Of a stretch of 43,866 nt of DNA, positions 16,456-24,626 are shown piece by piece (within the stretch, counting starts at the first letter, position 1; every line of letters begins with the position of its first letter). This stretch comes from JAAYYM01 sp964483155 (GTDB lineage: Bacteria; Bacillota; Clostridia; Lachnospirales; Lachnospiraceae). The DNA is taken from the NCBI GenBank assembly GCA_964483155.1, contig CAZAAC010000021.1, forward strand, positions 1-43,866. The letters are read 5' to 3'. The notes under the pieces were generated by a model. That model had not been told where the DNA came from, ran no database searches, and was given only the letters and a program-made list of their open reading frames with translations. The translations under genes and the position numbers were made by a program.

Positions 16456-17213
16456 AACAGTTAAATAGTATATTTTGTTTAACTGATTAGTAATATGATA
16501 GGTTTTAAAATTAAGTAAAGGAGGTACAGTCCACCAAAAACTTAAGATGAAATTCCTAAAAGTATTTACTGAGTTGAGTAGTACGTGGTTACAAGTTACA
16601 AGGTTATAAAGTACGGATAGGGTACAGAAATAAAGTTTATGTACTAAAGATGAGGGTCAAAGTACAAAAGATGAATCATGTTGTAGTATGAGGGCGGCAT
16701 TCTTTTATAGCCGAAAAGTAGGTAAGGATATATCCGAGAAGAGATGTCCATAGGAACGCCGTAAGGTGTTAACCAAAGAGGTCATACAAGGGATATACCA
16801 TCTACTAACTGAGGTGCAGATGATGGAAAAGTCGGAAGTACAGAAGATGCAAATTGATAGTGCTAAATGTAGTATTGTACCTAAGATAGTCAAATAGTAC
16901 AGGGGAAAATCAACAGTGTATAAACATTGTACGTACAGAAGATGGATAAGTCGGAAGAACTAAGGAGGACTTAACGGGTACGGAAGAAAGAGCCTAAAGT
17001 ACAAAAGATGAAGTCAACGTACAGAGTAGAAAAGTAAGGTTGCATTCCAGTAGTTTGAGGGAGTGCAAAGAAAGATGAATTCGTTGAAATTATGACGAAA
17101 TAGTGTAACCAGTATGAAAAACAGAATTGAGAGGTATGGTCCAATGGACAGGACAGAAGAAACAGTGGTTGTGTGAGAATCCCTTGATGATAGCAATATT
17201 TCAAGGGATTCTT
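16456..17213 (+). ncRNA. Large structured non-coding RNA (ROOL/GOLLD-like candidate)
   Basis: About 750 bases lie between a perfect promoter and a 12-bp terminal hairpin, with no plausible coding frame. Visible structure includes AACGCC-GTAA-GGTGTT (16755-16770, a GNRA tetraloop), a 9-bp stem TTGCATTCC/GGAGTGCAA (17040-17068), AGTGT-ATAA-ACATT (about 16915-16929), and GTAC/GTAC plus ATAAA/TTTAT around 16623-16644. The 12-mer GTACNNAAGATG occurs five times (16641, 16662, 16838, 16933, 16999) and AAGTCGGAAG twice (16829, 16948). GTCCA near 16520 can pair with TGGAC near 17145, as a closing helix would. An AAAGGAGGTAC near 16517 looks like a ribosome site but is not followed by a frame. Size, repeated A-rich motifs, the adjacent tRNA and the host group match what is known of ROOL and GOLLD RNAs; the class assignment is inference. 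Confidence 0.72.
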
Positions 17214-17216
17214 GCA
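17176..17216 (+). terminator. 3' hairpin of the large ncRNA
   Basis: A perfect 12-bp stem, AGAATCCCTTGA (17176-17187) with TCAAGGGATTCT (17201-17212), has a 13-base loop. The T-run after it is poor (TGCATTGTT), so it may be a terminator, a stable 3' end of the RNA, or both. Confidence 0.6.
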
Positions 17217-17250
17217 TTGTTAAAGTATTGCGAAAAAAATAATTTTTGCA

Positions 17251-17279
17251 TTGACAAATGGTTTTCTATATAGTATATT
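17251..17279 (+). promoter_or_regulatory. Promoter of tRNA-Gly
   Basis: TTGACA (17251-17256), 17 bases, TATATT (17274-17279). The start point would be near 17286, giving a leader of about 38 bases before the tRNA. It lies after the ncRNA hairpin, so the tRNA has its own promoter. Confidence 0.75.
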
Positions 17280-17323
17280 ATAACTTGTCTGAAACGAGAG
17301 TACTTTTTCTCAAAATAACGTTT

Positions 17324-17396
17324 GCGATAGTAGTACAGTTGGTAGTACGCAACCTTGCCAAGGTTGAGGTCGCGAGTTCGAGTCTCGTCTATCGCT
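17324..17396 (+). tRNA. tRNA-Gly (anticodon GCC)
   Basis: A full cloverleaf can be drawn. The acceptor is GCGATAG/CTATCGC, the D-arm GTAC...GTAC, and the anticodon stem CAACC/GGTTG with loop TTGCCAA (anticodon GCC). The T-arm is CGCGAGTTCGAGTCTCG, containing GTTCGAG. The discriminator base is T and CCA is not encoded. It reads the glycine codons GGC and GGU. It has its own promoter and terminator and stands immediately downstream of the large ncRNA. Confidence 0.95.
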
Positions 17397-17409
17397 CTTG
17401 CAGAAATGC

Positions 17410-17450
17410 AAAAAGTAAGCCACTTCACTTAGAAGTGGCTTACTTTTTAT
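17410..17450. terminator. Strong terminator between tRNA-Gly and amidase
   Basis: A perfect 17-bp stem, AAAAAGTAAGCCACTTC (17410-17426) with its complement at 17432-17448, has a 5-base loop. A and T runs on both sides allow use from the tRNA (+) and from the convergent amidase gene (-). Confidence 0.92.
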
Positions 17451-17497
17451 TGTACAGAGAGTGAAATGAGACAATACCAACCAGTAAATAAATATTT

Positions 17498-18886
17498 TTA
17501 TCTTCTTCTGCGCTTTTTATGTAAGGAATATCTTATTAAGGCAACGCCAACAATTGTAAGAATAAAAGCAATTGCAACAGATAGAAAGATAATGACTTTT
17601 ATGGAAGTAGTGTTTGTTTTGGATGGTGAAGGTGTAATTACGATTTCGTTTTTATCGAGTGAAGCCTCTAAAGTATCTGCCCATAAATAATCAGTAGAGG
17701 AATTTGATACAGAAGGTGGTGCTGCAGCAGAAACAGTCTCTGGCGCTGGCTCTTGCTCAGAGTCACTATCAGTAGGAAGAGATGATAGATCTGATAAGGC
17801 ACTATCAGAAAAAGCTTCTTTGGTTTCTTCTAAACTAATTGAAACAGGAGAGGATATCGCGTCAAGCTCATAGTTATTGTAGACCTTAACGAGAAGCTTT
17901 CCACTGTAATTTGCAGGAACTTCAAGGAAAGCAGTTTGAGAAGTTCCACCATCCCATAATTTGAGAGCGGCGTAGGTCAGTCCATCGTCAAGACTGTACG
18001 TATAATACATTAGGCTACTTTCGGGTTCAGAAGCTAGTATCTCGCAGATAACCTTTCCAGAAGCTGAATCCTGATCAGTAATCGTAGCAGAAACATTTAC
18101 AGGCGGTGTTAAATCAGGTAACATTGTGCTGCCTGGTACTGAAACTGTAACGGTAGGCGTTATTTCCTCCAGTAGAACTCCTTTTTGAAGGCCGTAATAA
18201 CGTGCAATTGCTGTTGCATCACGAACACCTAATTGTTGCCAGGCAGAGATATTGTTAATTCGGTTCCAGTCAGTTCCATTATCAATATAGCCATGTTCCA
18301 CAATGATAGCAGGGATGCTGTTAGTCACACAGTGTCTGATAAGACCATAATAATCCGCTCCAGATTGTCCGATTCTTGTTTTAGAACCTTTATTAGCGGC
18401 ACCAGAAGCGGTGAGCTCATCAAGAATGCAGGAAGCAAGACCTGTGCCAGTTGCATAATATTGACCGAAGGCAGAGGTAAATACCTCAGCACCATAGAAA
18501 TTGTGTTCGGAAGAGGCATTATAGTGCAGGCTAATCATAGCAGTGGCGCTGACACTTGCTGCAAATGCAGCACGATTAGCCAAAGTGACCGCTTGATCAG
18601 AAGTTCTTGTTAGATACACTGTTACATTACCGTACTTCTCTAATTCTGTTTTCATAGCTTCGGCAGTGATTAATGTCAAGTCTTTTTCAACCACATTATT
18701 ATATTTTGCACCAAGTTCTTGCTCGTCAGTAGTGCCTGGGCCACCATGTCCTGGATCGATTACAATAACAATATGATTGGCAGCGTGTGCTTTAACAGTT
18801 GATATACCGAGCGGATCAATTACAAAAATGAGTGTCAAGCAAATTAATATAAGTGACAATAATATCGCATGTATTTTATACTTCAT
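17498..18886 (-). CDS. N-acetylmuramoyl-L-alanine amidase (Amidase_3), membrane-anchored
   Basis: A 462-residue cell-wall hydrolase that cuts the bond between muramic acid and the stem peptide. An N-terminal hydrophobic helix (about 5-25) starts export. The zinc amidase domain shows His47 in DPGHGG, Glu67 in VEKDL, His121 in SLHYNA and the catalytic Glu197 in IIVEHGY. A beta-rich region and a Ser/Pro/Glu-rich stretch follow, then one C-terminal membrane helix with a basic tail. This double anchoring is unusual, as most amidases have SH3 or cell-wall repeats. The longer frame begins at a TTG overlapped by AAAGGAG; ATG 18886, 13 bases after GGAG, is preferred. Confidence 0.9.
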   Translation of the reverse strand: MKYKIHAILLSLILICLTLIFVIDPLGISTVKAHAANHIVIVIDPGHGGPGTTDEQELGAKYNNVVEKDLTLITAEAMKTELEKYGNVTVYLTRTSDQAVTLANRAAFAASVSATAMISLHYNASSEHNFYGAEVFTSAFGQYYATGTGLASCILDELTASGAANKGSKTRIGQSGADYYGLIRHCVTNSIPAIIVEHGYIDNGTDWNRINNISAWQQLGVRDATAIARYYGLQKGVLLEEITPTVTVSVPGSTMLPDLTPPVNVSATITDQDSASGKVICEILASEPESSLMYYTYSLDDGLTYAALKLWDGGTSQTAFLEVPANYSGKLLVKVYNNYELDAISSPVSISLEETKEAFSDSALSDLSSLPTDSDSEQEPAPETVSAAAPPSVSNSSTDYLWADTLEASLDKNEIVITPSPSKTNTTSIKVIIFLSVAIAFILTIVGVALIRYSLHKKRRRR

Positions 18887-18934
18887 ATCAGTGAAAAATC
18901 TCCTTTGATGGGATTTCAAATCATGTCTATGACA

Positions 18935-18963
18935 ATCATACTATTTTCCAAATCGTATGGCAA
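18935..18963 (-). promoter_or_regulatory. Sigma-A promoter of the amidase gene
   Basis: On the minus strand, TTGCCA (18963-18958), 17 bases, TATGAT (18940-18935). Both boxes match five of six consensus bases. It lies about 50 bases ahead of ATG 18886. Confidence 0.65.
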
Positions 18964-19024
18964 GAGAAAAGGAATTGTGATATAATTGATATAAAATATT
19001 TGTGATTGAAAAGGAAAGCAATAA

Positions 19025-19669
19025 ATGACAGGTGGAATTATATTTGATATTGATGGAACAATTTGGGATTCAACAGAAGTTGTTGAAAAAGCATGGAACA
19101 TGGCCGCAAAAAAGGCGGGAATTTTAGACAAAAATATTACAGCAGCAGAGCTTAAGGCTTTATTTGGAAGACCGATGGAAGAGATTATTGATATACTTTT
19201 TGCTGATGAGACAGAAGAGAAAAAAGCGGAATTAGGGCCGCTTTGTTTTGAATATGAGCATGCATTTTTAAAGAAAGAGCCAGGAAAGATATATCCAGGA
19301 GTTGAAGATGTGCTTAAAATACTGCATGGGACTTATCGGCTATTTATTGTCAGTAACTGTCAAGCAGGATATATTGAAACAGTATTACATGCAACTGGGT
19401 TTGGGCCATTTTTTGAAGACTATACCTGTCCGGGAGATACAGGTTTGCTAAAAGCTGAAAACATTAAATTAATTATGGAACGTAACGGATTAAAGAGCGC
19501 TATTTATGTAGGAGATACACAAATGGATGCAGAAGCATGCAAAAAAGCAGGTATTCCGATTATTTATGCTGCATATGGGTTTGGCAAAGTGGAGCAAGCA
19601 GACTATACGATTGACACACCAAGTGAATTAGCATTTTTGATGCAGAAAATTGATAATAGGGTATTATAG
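19025..19669 (+). CDS. HAD-superfamily phosphatase (phosphoglycolate phosphatase-like)
   Basis: A 214-residue HAD hydrolase. Motif I is FDIDGTIWDS (Asp8 nucleophile, Asp10), motif II is IVSNCQ, the motif III lysine lies near LLKAENIK, and motif IV is YVGDTQMDAEA. An alpha-helical cap sits between motifs I and II, as in the Gph/PGMB group. It removes phosphate from a small cytoplasmic metabolite; the sequence does not settle which. A GGAAAG ribosome site precedes ATG. The GGDEF fusion gene starts 47 bases later. Confidence 0.85.
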   Translation: MTGGIIFDIDGTIWDSTEVVEKAWNMAAKKAGILDKNITAAELKALFGRPMEEIIDILFADETEEKKAELGPLCFEYEHAFLKKEPGKIYPGVEDVLKILHGTYRLFIVSNCQAGYIETVLHATGFGPFFEDYTCPGDTGLLKAENIKLIMERNGLKSAIYVGDTQMDAEACKKAGIPIIYAAYGFGKVEQADYTIDTPSELAFLMQKIDNRVL

Positions 19670-19716
19670 TTTTGAGATAATGTGATGCGAAAAACCTAAG
19701 AAAGCGAGAACTATGT

Positions 19717-21651
19717 ATGGGCGATAGAAGAAAAAATATAGCAGTATATATGGCAGGCTGGAATGATAATATATGTAAGATCATTTTGACAGGCATCTTT
19801 CAACGCGCGAGGGAAGGAGACTGCAATGTGTCTGTCATAAATTGTTATGCAGGAATTGACAGTACTTCTCCAAATAGTGTGGGAGAATATAACATGTTTG
19901 ACCTGCCTATTGAAGGGGTTTTTGATGGTGCCATAGTCATTTCTAATATCATATTATCTCAAAAAGCTAAGAAAAAAATCATCAAGAAAATAACTGAGGC
20001 TGGTATTCCGGCAGTATTTCTAGAAGAAGCTGTACCAGACATGGATTTCGTCGGGATTGATAATTATGCAGCGATGAAAGAGGTGGTGGAGCACCTTATC
20101 GTAAAGCATGGTTTCAAAAAAATAGATTTTGTAACGGGTCCACCTAATAGCGTGGAAGGTAATGAACGACTTATGGCGTATAAAGATGCGCTACGTGAGC
20201 ATGGACTAAAAGTAGAGTCGGAACGTATTTTTATTGGTTTATTTAACTATGATAGTGGTATTGATGCAGGAAGAAAGATATGCTCTGCGAATAGAGAATT
20301 GCCAGAAGCTGTTGTTTGTGCAAATGATGAGATGGCAATGGCAGTTTGTGAAGTATTTCGTGCAATCCGTATTAAAGTGCCTGGGCAGGTGGCAGTAGTT
20401 GGATTTGACAATATTGATGATGCGCAGAGCTATGCACCGCGTATTACCTCCGTAGGGCGACCAATGTTAGATATGGGCTATATCGCATGTGATCAAATCA
20501 TCAGTAGAATGGCCGGAACAGCTGTTTCAAATAAGATTGTTCTTAATGCAAAGTGTAATTTCACTGAAAGCTGTGGTTGTATGCAGAATAGTGAGGTTAC
20601 TTATGAGGACTTTAGACATGATCATTATTATACGAAGTATCATCAGTATGTATTTAATAAAAAAACACAGAAAATGTCAGAAGAATTAACAAATTGCGAA
20701 AACATAGACGAACACATGGAATGCATAAAGAACTACATTCCATTATTGGAGAGTAATATTTTTTTCCTGTGTGTGAATGCAACCGATTTTGAGAAAAAAA
20801 GAGATGATGATGCGGTTAAGCGATTAGTGTTACGCGAGAATTATAGAATTAAGGGATATGATGATAATATGAAAGTTTTATATGCCTATGAGGGAGGCGT
20901 ATCTGTATCCTATCCTAATTTTCCTACAAAGGATGTATTTCCATTTCCCATACAGGAAAGTGAATTTCCACGGATGTTTGAATTTTCTCCTATCCATTTT
21001 CTGGACAAGTCTATAGGGTATCTGATTACAGAGAACAGTATTTTTATTGAAGCAAGAGATTTGTATTATTTATGGCTGGTCAATCTTAATAATTCTTTTG
21101 AAAATGTATGGCGTAAAGAGCAGCTTAGTATGGCCGTTGACTTACTAAATGAAATGTATGTGCGTGATTCTATGACAAAATTGTATAATCGGTTTGGTTT
21201 TATTAAATATGCGTCTAGTTTATATGATATGGCCCGTTTGAAGGAAAAGACGCTTATGATAATGTTTATAGATATAGACAATTTAGGGGGAATCAACAGT
21301 TTTAGTGGTTATGAACAAGGGGATTTTGTAATTAAGGTAGTTGGAAATGTATTACATCTACAATGCCCTTCGGAAGGTATTACAGTTCGATTCGGCGGAG
21401 ATGAGTTTGTAATTGTTGCTGCAGATGTATCTGACGAAAGAGCAAAGCAGTTGTCGCAAATTATTAATGCTGAGCTGAAGGAGTTTTCGGAAAAACATGA
21501 GTTACAATATTTACTTGAAGTGAGTATTGGTTATTACATTATGAGATGTGATGAAAAAATATCATTGGAGGATTGCATGAAAATTGCGGATGCAAGAATG
21601 CATGATATGAAGAATACTAAAAGCACTGGAGACGGAGGAGAAAAGGCATGA
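19717..21651 (+). CDS. LacI-type ligand-binding domain fused to GGDEF diguanylate cyclase
   Basis: A 644-residue protein. Residues about 6-285 form a LacI/GalR-type periplasmic-binding-like domain (VVGFDNIDDAQSYAPRITSV is the classic LacI C-terminal block), but the DNA-binding helix-turn-helix is absent. A middle region of unknown fold with a Cys-rich ESCGC motif leads into a GGDEF domain, with the active motif FGGDEF at 559-564. No RxxD product-inhibition site is visible just upstream. No signal peptide or membrane helix is seen, so it probably senses a cytoplasmic sugar or nucleoside and makes c-di-GMP in response. Its last 4 bases overlap the next gene. Confidence 0.85.
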   Translation: MGDRRKNIAVYMAGWNDNICKIILTGIFQRAREGDCNVSVINCYAGIDSTSPNSVGEYNMFDLPIEGVFDGAIVISNIILSQKAKKKIIKKITEAGIPAVFLEEAVPDMDFVGIDNYAAMKEVVEHLIVKHGFKKIDFVTGPPNSVEGNERLMAYKDALREHGLKVESERIFIGLFNYDSGIDAGRKICSANRELPEAVVCANDEMAMAVCEVFRAIRIKVPGQVAVVGFDNIDDAQSYAPRITSVGRPMLDMGYIACDQIISRMAGTAVSNKIVLNAKCNFTESCGCMQNSEVTYEDFRHDHYYTKYHQYVFNKKTQKMSEELTNCENIDEHMECIKNYIPLLESNIFFLCVNATDFEKKRDDDAVKRLVLRENYRIKGYDDNMKVLYAYEGGVSVSYPNFPTKDVFPFPIQESEFPRMFEFSPIHFLDKSIGYLITENSIFIEARDLYYLWLVNLNNSFENVWRKEQLSMAVDLLNEMYVRDSMTKLYNRFGFIKYASSLYDMARLKEKTLMIMFIDIDNLGGINSFSGYEQGDFVIKVVGNVLHLQCPSEGITVRFGGDEFVIVAADVSDERAKQLSQIINAELKEFSEKHELQYLLEVSIGYYIMRCDEKISLEDCMKIADARMHDMKNTKSTGDGGEKA

Positions 21652-23249
21652 AACTAACATTTATCGGAGCGGCACATGAGGTTACGGGAAGCTGTCACTA
21701 TTTAGAGGCATGTGGGAAAAATATTTTAATAGACTGTGGTATGGAACAAGGGCAGAATTTGTATGAAAATATTGAGATCCCTGTAGAAGAATCGTTGATT
21801 GATTATGTTTTTTTAACACACGCTCACATTGACCATTCGGGATGGATTCCTTTGCTATATGCGAGAGGATTTAGAGGAAAGGTGTTTGCAACCGCAGCAA
21901 CAGTAGATTTATGTGGAATAATGCTCCGTGATAGTGCACATATTCAGATGTTTGAAGCCGAATGGAGAAATCGAAAAGCTAAGAGAAGTTCAGGTATATC
22001 AGAATATGTGCCTTTATATAATATGCAGGATGCAGATGGTGCGATTAAATGCTTAGTACCATGTCATTATGGAAAAGAACTACAGATATCTGACGGAATA
22101 AAAATTAGATTTACAGATGTGGGTCATCTATTGGGATCAGCAGCTATTGAGATATGGGTCAGCGAGCCAGAAGGAGATAAAAAAATTGTTTTTTCAGGTG
22201 ATATCGGTAATGTCAATCAACCTTTGATTAGGGATCCGAGCCACATTAAGGAAGCAGACTACATTGTAATAGAATCTACTTATGGAGATAGATATCACGA
22301 AGCTGATGAAGTAGATTATGTAACAGAACTTGCAGCATTGCTGAAAGAAACTTTTGATAAAGGTGGAAATGTTGTAATACCGTCATTTGCAGTGGGAAGG
22401 ACGCAAGAGATGCTTTATTTTCTGCGCAAAATAAGAGCGGATAAATTAGTGGCAGGACACAATAATTTTGCAGTATATGTAGATAGCCCATTGGCTGTTG
22501 AAGCGACTAATATTTTCAACAGGAACATATATGAGTGTTTCGATGAGGAAGCTCTGGAACTGGCAAATCGTGGTATTAATCCTATCACATTTCCGGGTTT
22601 GAATCTTTCTATCACAAGCGAGGAATCAAAAAGTATTAATTTTGATGAAGAACCTAAGGTTATTTTATCTGCATCTGGTATGTGTGAGGCAGGACGTATC
22701 AGACATCATTTGAAGCACAACCTTTGGAGAGAGGAATGTGCAGTTCTATTTGTCGGGTATCAAGCAGTGGGGACACTGGGGCGCGCATTACTAGAGGGGG
22801 CAAAGGAAGTAAAGTTGTTTGGCGAAGAGGTTGAAGTTCGAGCAAAGATTACTTCTCTTAAGGGACTTAGCGGACATGCGGATAAGGGCGGTCTTACAGA
22901 TTGGATAAATGGATTTGAAAAGCAACCAGAACGTGTTTTTGTTGTTCACGGTGACGATAATGTTTGTGATGAGTATGCGGCGTATCTGCATGAGCATTTT
23001 GGATATGATACATTTGCGCCCTATAGCGGAACCTGTTTTGACTTGCAGAAGAATGAGTGTGAATATGAAGCAGCAGGCGTAAGGATTGCACCTAAGAAGG
23101 TAAAAGCAGCTTCAACGGTATTTAATAGACTGGTATCAGCAGGACAACATTTAATGGCAGTTATTCTTAAAAATGAAGGTAGCGCCAATAAAGATTTGGC
23201 TAAATTTGCTGACCAGGTTAATTCACTTTGTAATAAATGGGAAAAATAG
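21648..23249 (+). CDS. Metallo-beta-lactamase/beta-CASP RNase-like protein
   Basis: A 533-residue protein with the metallo-beta-lactamase zinc motif THAHIDHSG (about 57-65), a second His in DVGHLLGSA and a central beta-CASP domain. A C-terminal RMMBL block (LKGLSGHADKGGL) follows. Family members of this YSH1/CPSF-like group cut RNA. A C-terminal extension of about 70 residues is not assigned. It is translationally coupled to the GGDEF fusion through an ATGA overlap and is followed closely by thyA. Confidence 0.87.
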   Translation: MKLTFIGAAHEVTGSCHYLEACGKNILIDCGMEQGQNLYENIEIPVEESLIDYVFLTHAHIDHSGWIPLLYARGFRGKVFATAATVDLCGIMLRDSAHIQMFEAEWRNRKAKRSSGISEYVPLYNMQDADGAIKCLVPCHYGKELQISDGIKIRFTDVGHLLGSAAIEIWVSEPEGDKKIVFSGDIGNVNQPLIRDPSHIKEADYIVIESTYGDRYHEADEVDYVTELAALLKETFDKGGNVVIPSFAVGRTQEMLYFLRKIRADKLVAGHNNFAVYVDSPLAVEATNIFNRNIYECFDEEALELANRGINPITFPGLNLSITSEESKSINFDEEPKVILSASGMCEAGRIRHHLKHNLWREECAVLFVGYQAVGTLGRALLEGAKEVKLFGEEVEVRAKITSLKGLSGHADKGGLTDWINGFEKQPERVFVVHGDDNVCDEYAAYLHEHFGYDTFAPYSGTCFDLQKNECEYEAAGVRIAPKKVKAASTVFNRLVSAGQHLMAVILKNEGSANKDLAKFADQVNSLCNKWEK

Positions 23250-23263
23250 AGGATAGGAAGAGT

Positions 23264-24112
23264 ATGAGTACAGCAGATAAAATTTTTATAGATATGTGTA
23301 CAGATATATTGGAAAACGGAGTCAGTACAGAGGGTGAAAAAGTGCGACCAAAGTGGGAAGATGGAAGCGCAGCATATACCATAAAAAAATTTGGAGTTGT
23401 GAATCGATACGATTTACGAAAGGAATTCCCTATTATTACATTGCGTAAGACAGCATTAAAGAGTGCAACGGAAGAAATGCTTTGGATATGGCAGGAAAAA
23501 TCCAATAATGTAAATTGGCTTCATAGTCATATATGGGATGCATGGGCGGATGAGGATGGCTCCATTGGCAAAGCATATGGATATCAAATGTGTGTGAAGC
23601 ATCAATACAAAGAGGGCATGATGGATCAAGTTGACAGAGTGATCTATGATTTGAAGAATAATCCATATAGCCGGCGTATCATTACAAATATTTATGTACA
23701 TCAGGACTTACACGAGATGAACTTGTATCCATGCGCATATAGCATGACATTTAATGTTACACAACGGATGGGTGAAGACAAACTGACATTAAATGCAATA
23801 CTTAATCAGCGTTCACAAGATGTTCTTGCTGCAAATAACTGGAATGTAGTACAATATGCGGTCTTGATCCATATGTTAGCCCAGGTATGCGATATGTATG
23901 TTGGCGAATTCATACATGTGATTGCAGATGCACATATATATGACAGGCATATTCCGATTGTTAAGGAATTAATAACAAGAGAAACTTATGAAGCACCTAC
24001 ATTTTGGCTAAATCCAGAAATCAAGGATTTTTACAAATTTACTAGAAATGATGTCAAGGTGGAAAACTATATTACTGGGCCGCAGGTAGAAAATATTCCA
24101 ATAGCGGTATAA
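23264..24112 (+). CDS. thyA: Thymidylate synthase ThyA
   Basis: Converts dUMP to dTMP, using methylene-tetrahydrofolate as carbon donor and reductant. The 282-residue protein carries the nucleophile Cys157 in LYPCAYS, the RR pair in PYSRRII that holds the phosphate, and NQRSQDVLAANNWN, which binds the pyrimidine. ATG 23264 with AGGAAG upstream fits the family start MSTADKIF; ATG 23237 overlaps the previous gene. folA follows, and the products work in one cycle, since dihydrofolate made here is reduced by FolA. Confidence 0.96.
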   Translation: MSTADKIFIDMCTDILENGVSTEGEKVRPKWEDGSAAYTIKKFGVVNRYDLRKEFPIITLRKTALKSATEEMLWIWQEKSNNVNWLHSHIWDAWADEDGSIGKAYGYQMCVKHQYKEGMMDQVDRVIYDLKNNPYSRRIITNIYVHQDLHEMNLYPCAYSMTFNVTQRMGEDKLTLNAILNQRSQDVLAANNWNVVQYAVLIHMLAQVCDMYVGEFIHVIADAHIYDRHIPIVKELITRETYEAPTFWLNPEIKDFYKFTRNDVKVENYITGPQVENIPIAV

Positions 24113-24131
24113 TCAGAAATGGAGAAATAGT

Positions 24132-24626
24132 ATGAATTTAATTGCAGCAGTAGATAGACATTGGGGTATCGGGTATAAGAATAAATTATTGGTCAGTATA
24201 CCGCAGGATCAGAAGATGTTTAGAGAGGAAACGACAGGGAAAGTGATAGTATTGGGACGAAAGACATTGGAAACTTTTCCAAATGGACTTCCACTTAAAA
24301 ATCGTACAAACATAATACTAACATCAAATACAAATTTCAAGGTCAAAGATGCGATTATCGTGCATTCTATAGAAGAACTTTTAGAAGAGTTAAAGTTGTA
24401 TCCATCGGAAGATATTTACATTATCGGCGGTGAAAGCGTGTATAAACAGATGCTACCATATTGTGATACTGCACATATTACGAAGATAGACTATAACTAT
24501 GAGGCAGATGCTTATTTACCAAATTTGGACCAAATGCCCGAATGGAGCATAACAGGAGATAGTGAAGAACAGACATACTTTAATATTGAGTACGTTTTTC
24601 TGAGATATGAAAGAAATAAAATTTAA
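24132..24626 (+). CDS. folA: Dihydrofolate reductase FolA
   Basis: A 164-residue reductase regenerating tetrahydrofolate with NADPH. Visible blocks are the N-terminal NLIAAVDRHWGIGYKN, the catalytic acid region IPQDQKMFR, VLGRKTLETFP for NADPH binding and IYIIGGESVYKQML. The usual WHLP before the catalytic Asp is replaced by VSIP. It follows thyA by 19 bases. Its end overlaps by 4 bases the end of the convergent cyclase gene, so no terminator fits between. Confidence 0.95.
   Translation: MNLIAAVDRHWGIGYKNKLLVSIPQDQKMFREETTGKVIVLGRKTLETFPNGLPLKNRTNIILTSNTNFKVKDAIIVHSIEELLEELKLYPSEDIYIIGGESVYKQMLPYCDTAHITKIDYNYEADAYLPNLDQMPEWSITGDSEEQTYFNIEYVFLRYERNKI

Noticed and set aside
16641..17013. GTACNNAAGATG copies as a CRISPR array
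   Set aside because: Copies are only 12 bases, spacing ranges from 21 to 176 bases, and no cas genes are near.
16705..17217. Three reading frames of 62-77 codons on the minus strand in the ncRNA block
   Set aside because: No ribosome sites, compositions unlike real proteins here, and they run antisense to a promoter-driven structured transcript.
17201..17464. Reading frames across the tRNA-Gly locus on both strands
   Set aside because: They overlap a clear tRNA, its promoter and its terminator; the encoded text is translated tRNA sequence.
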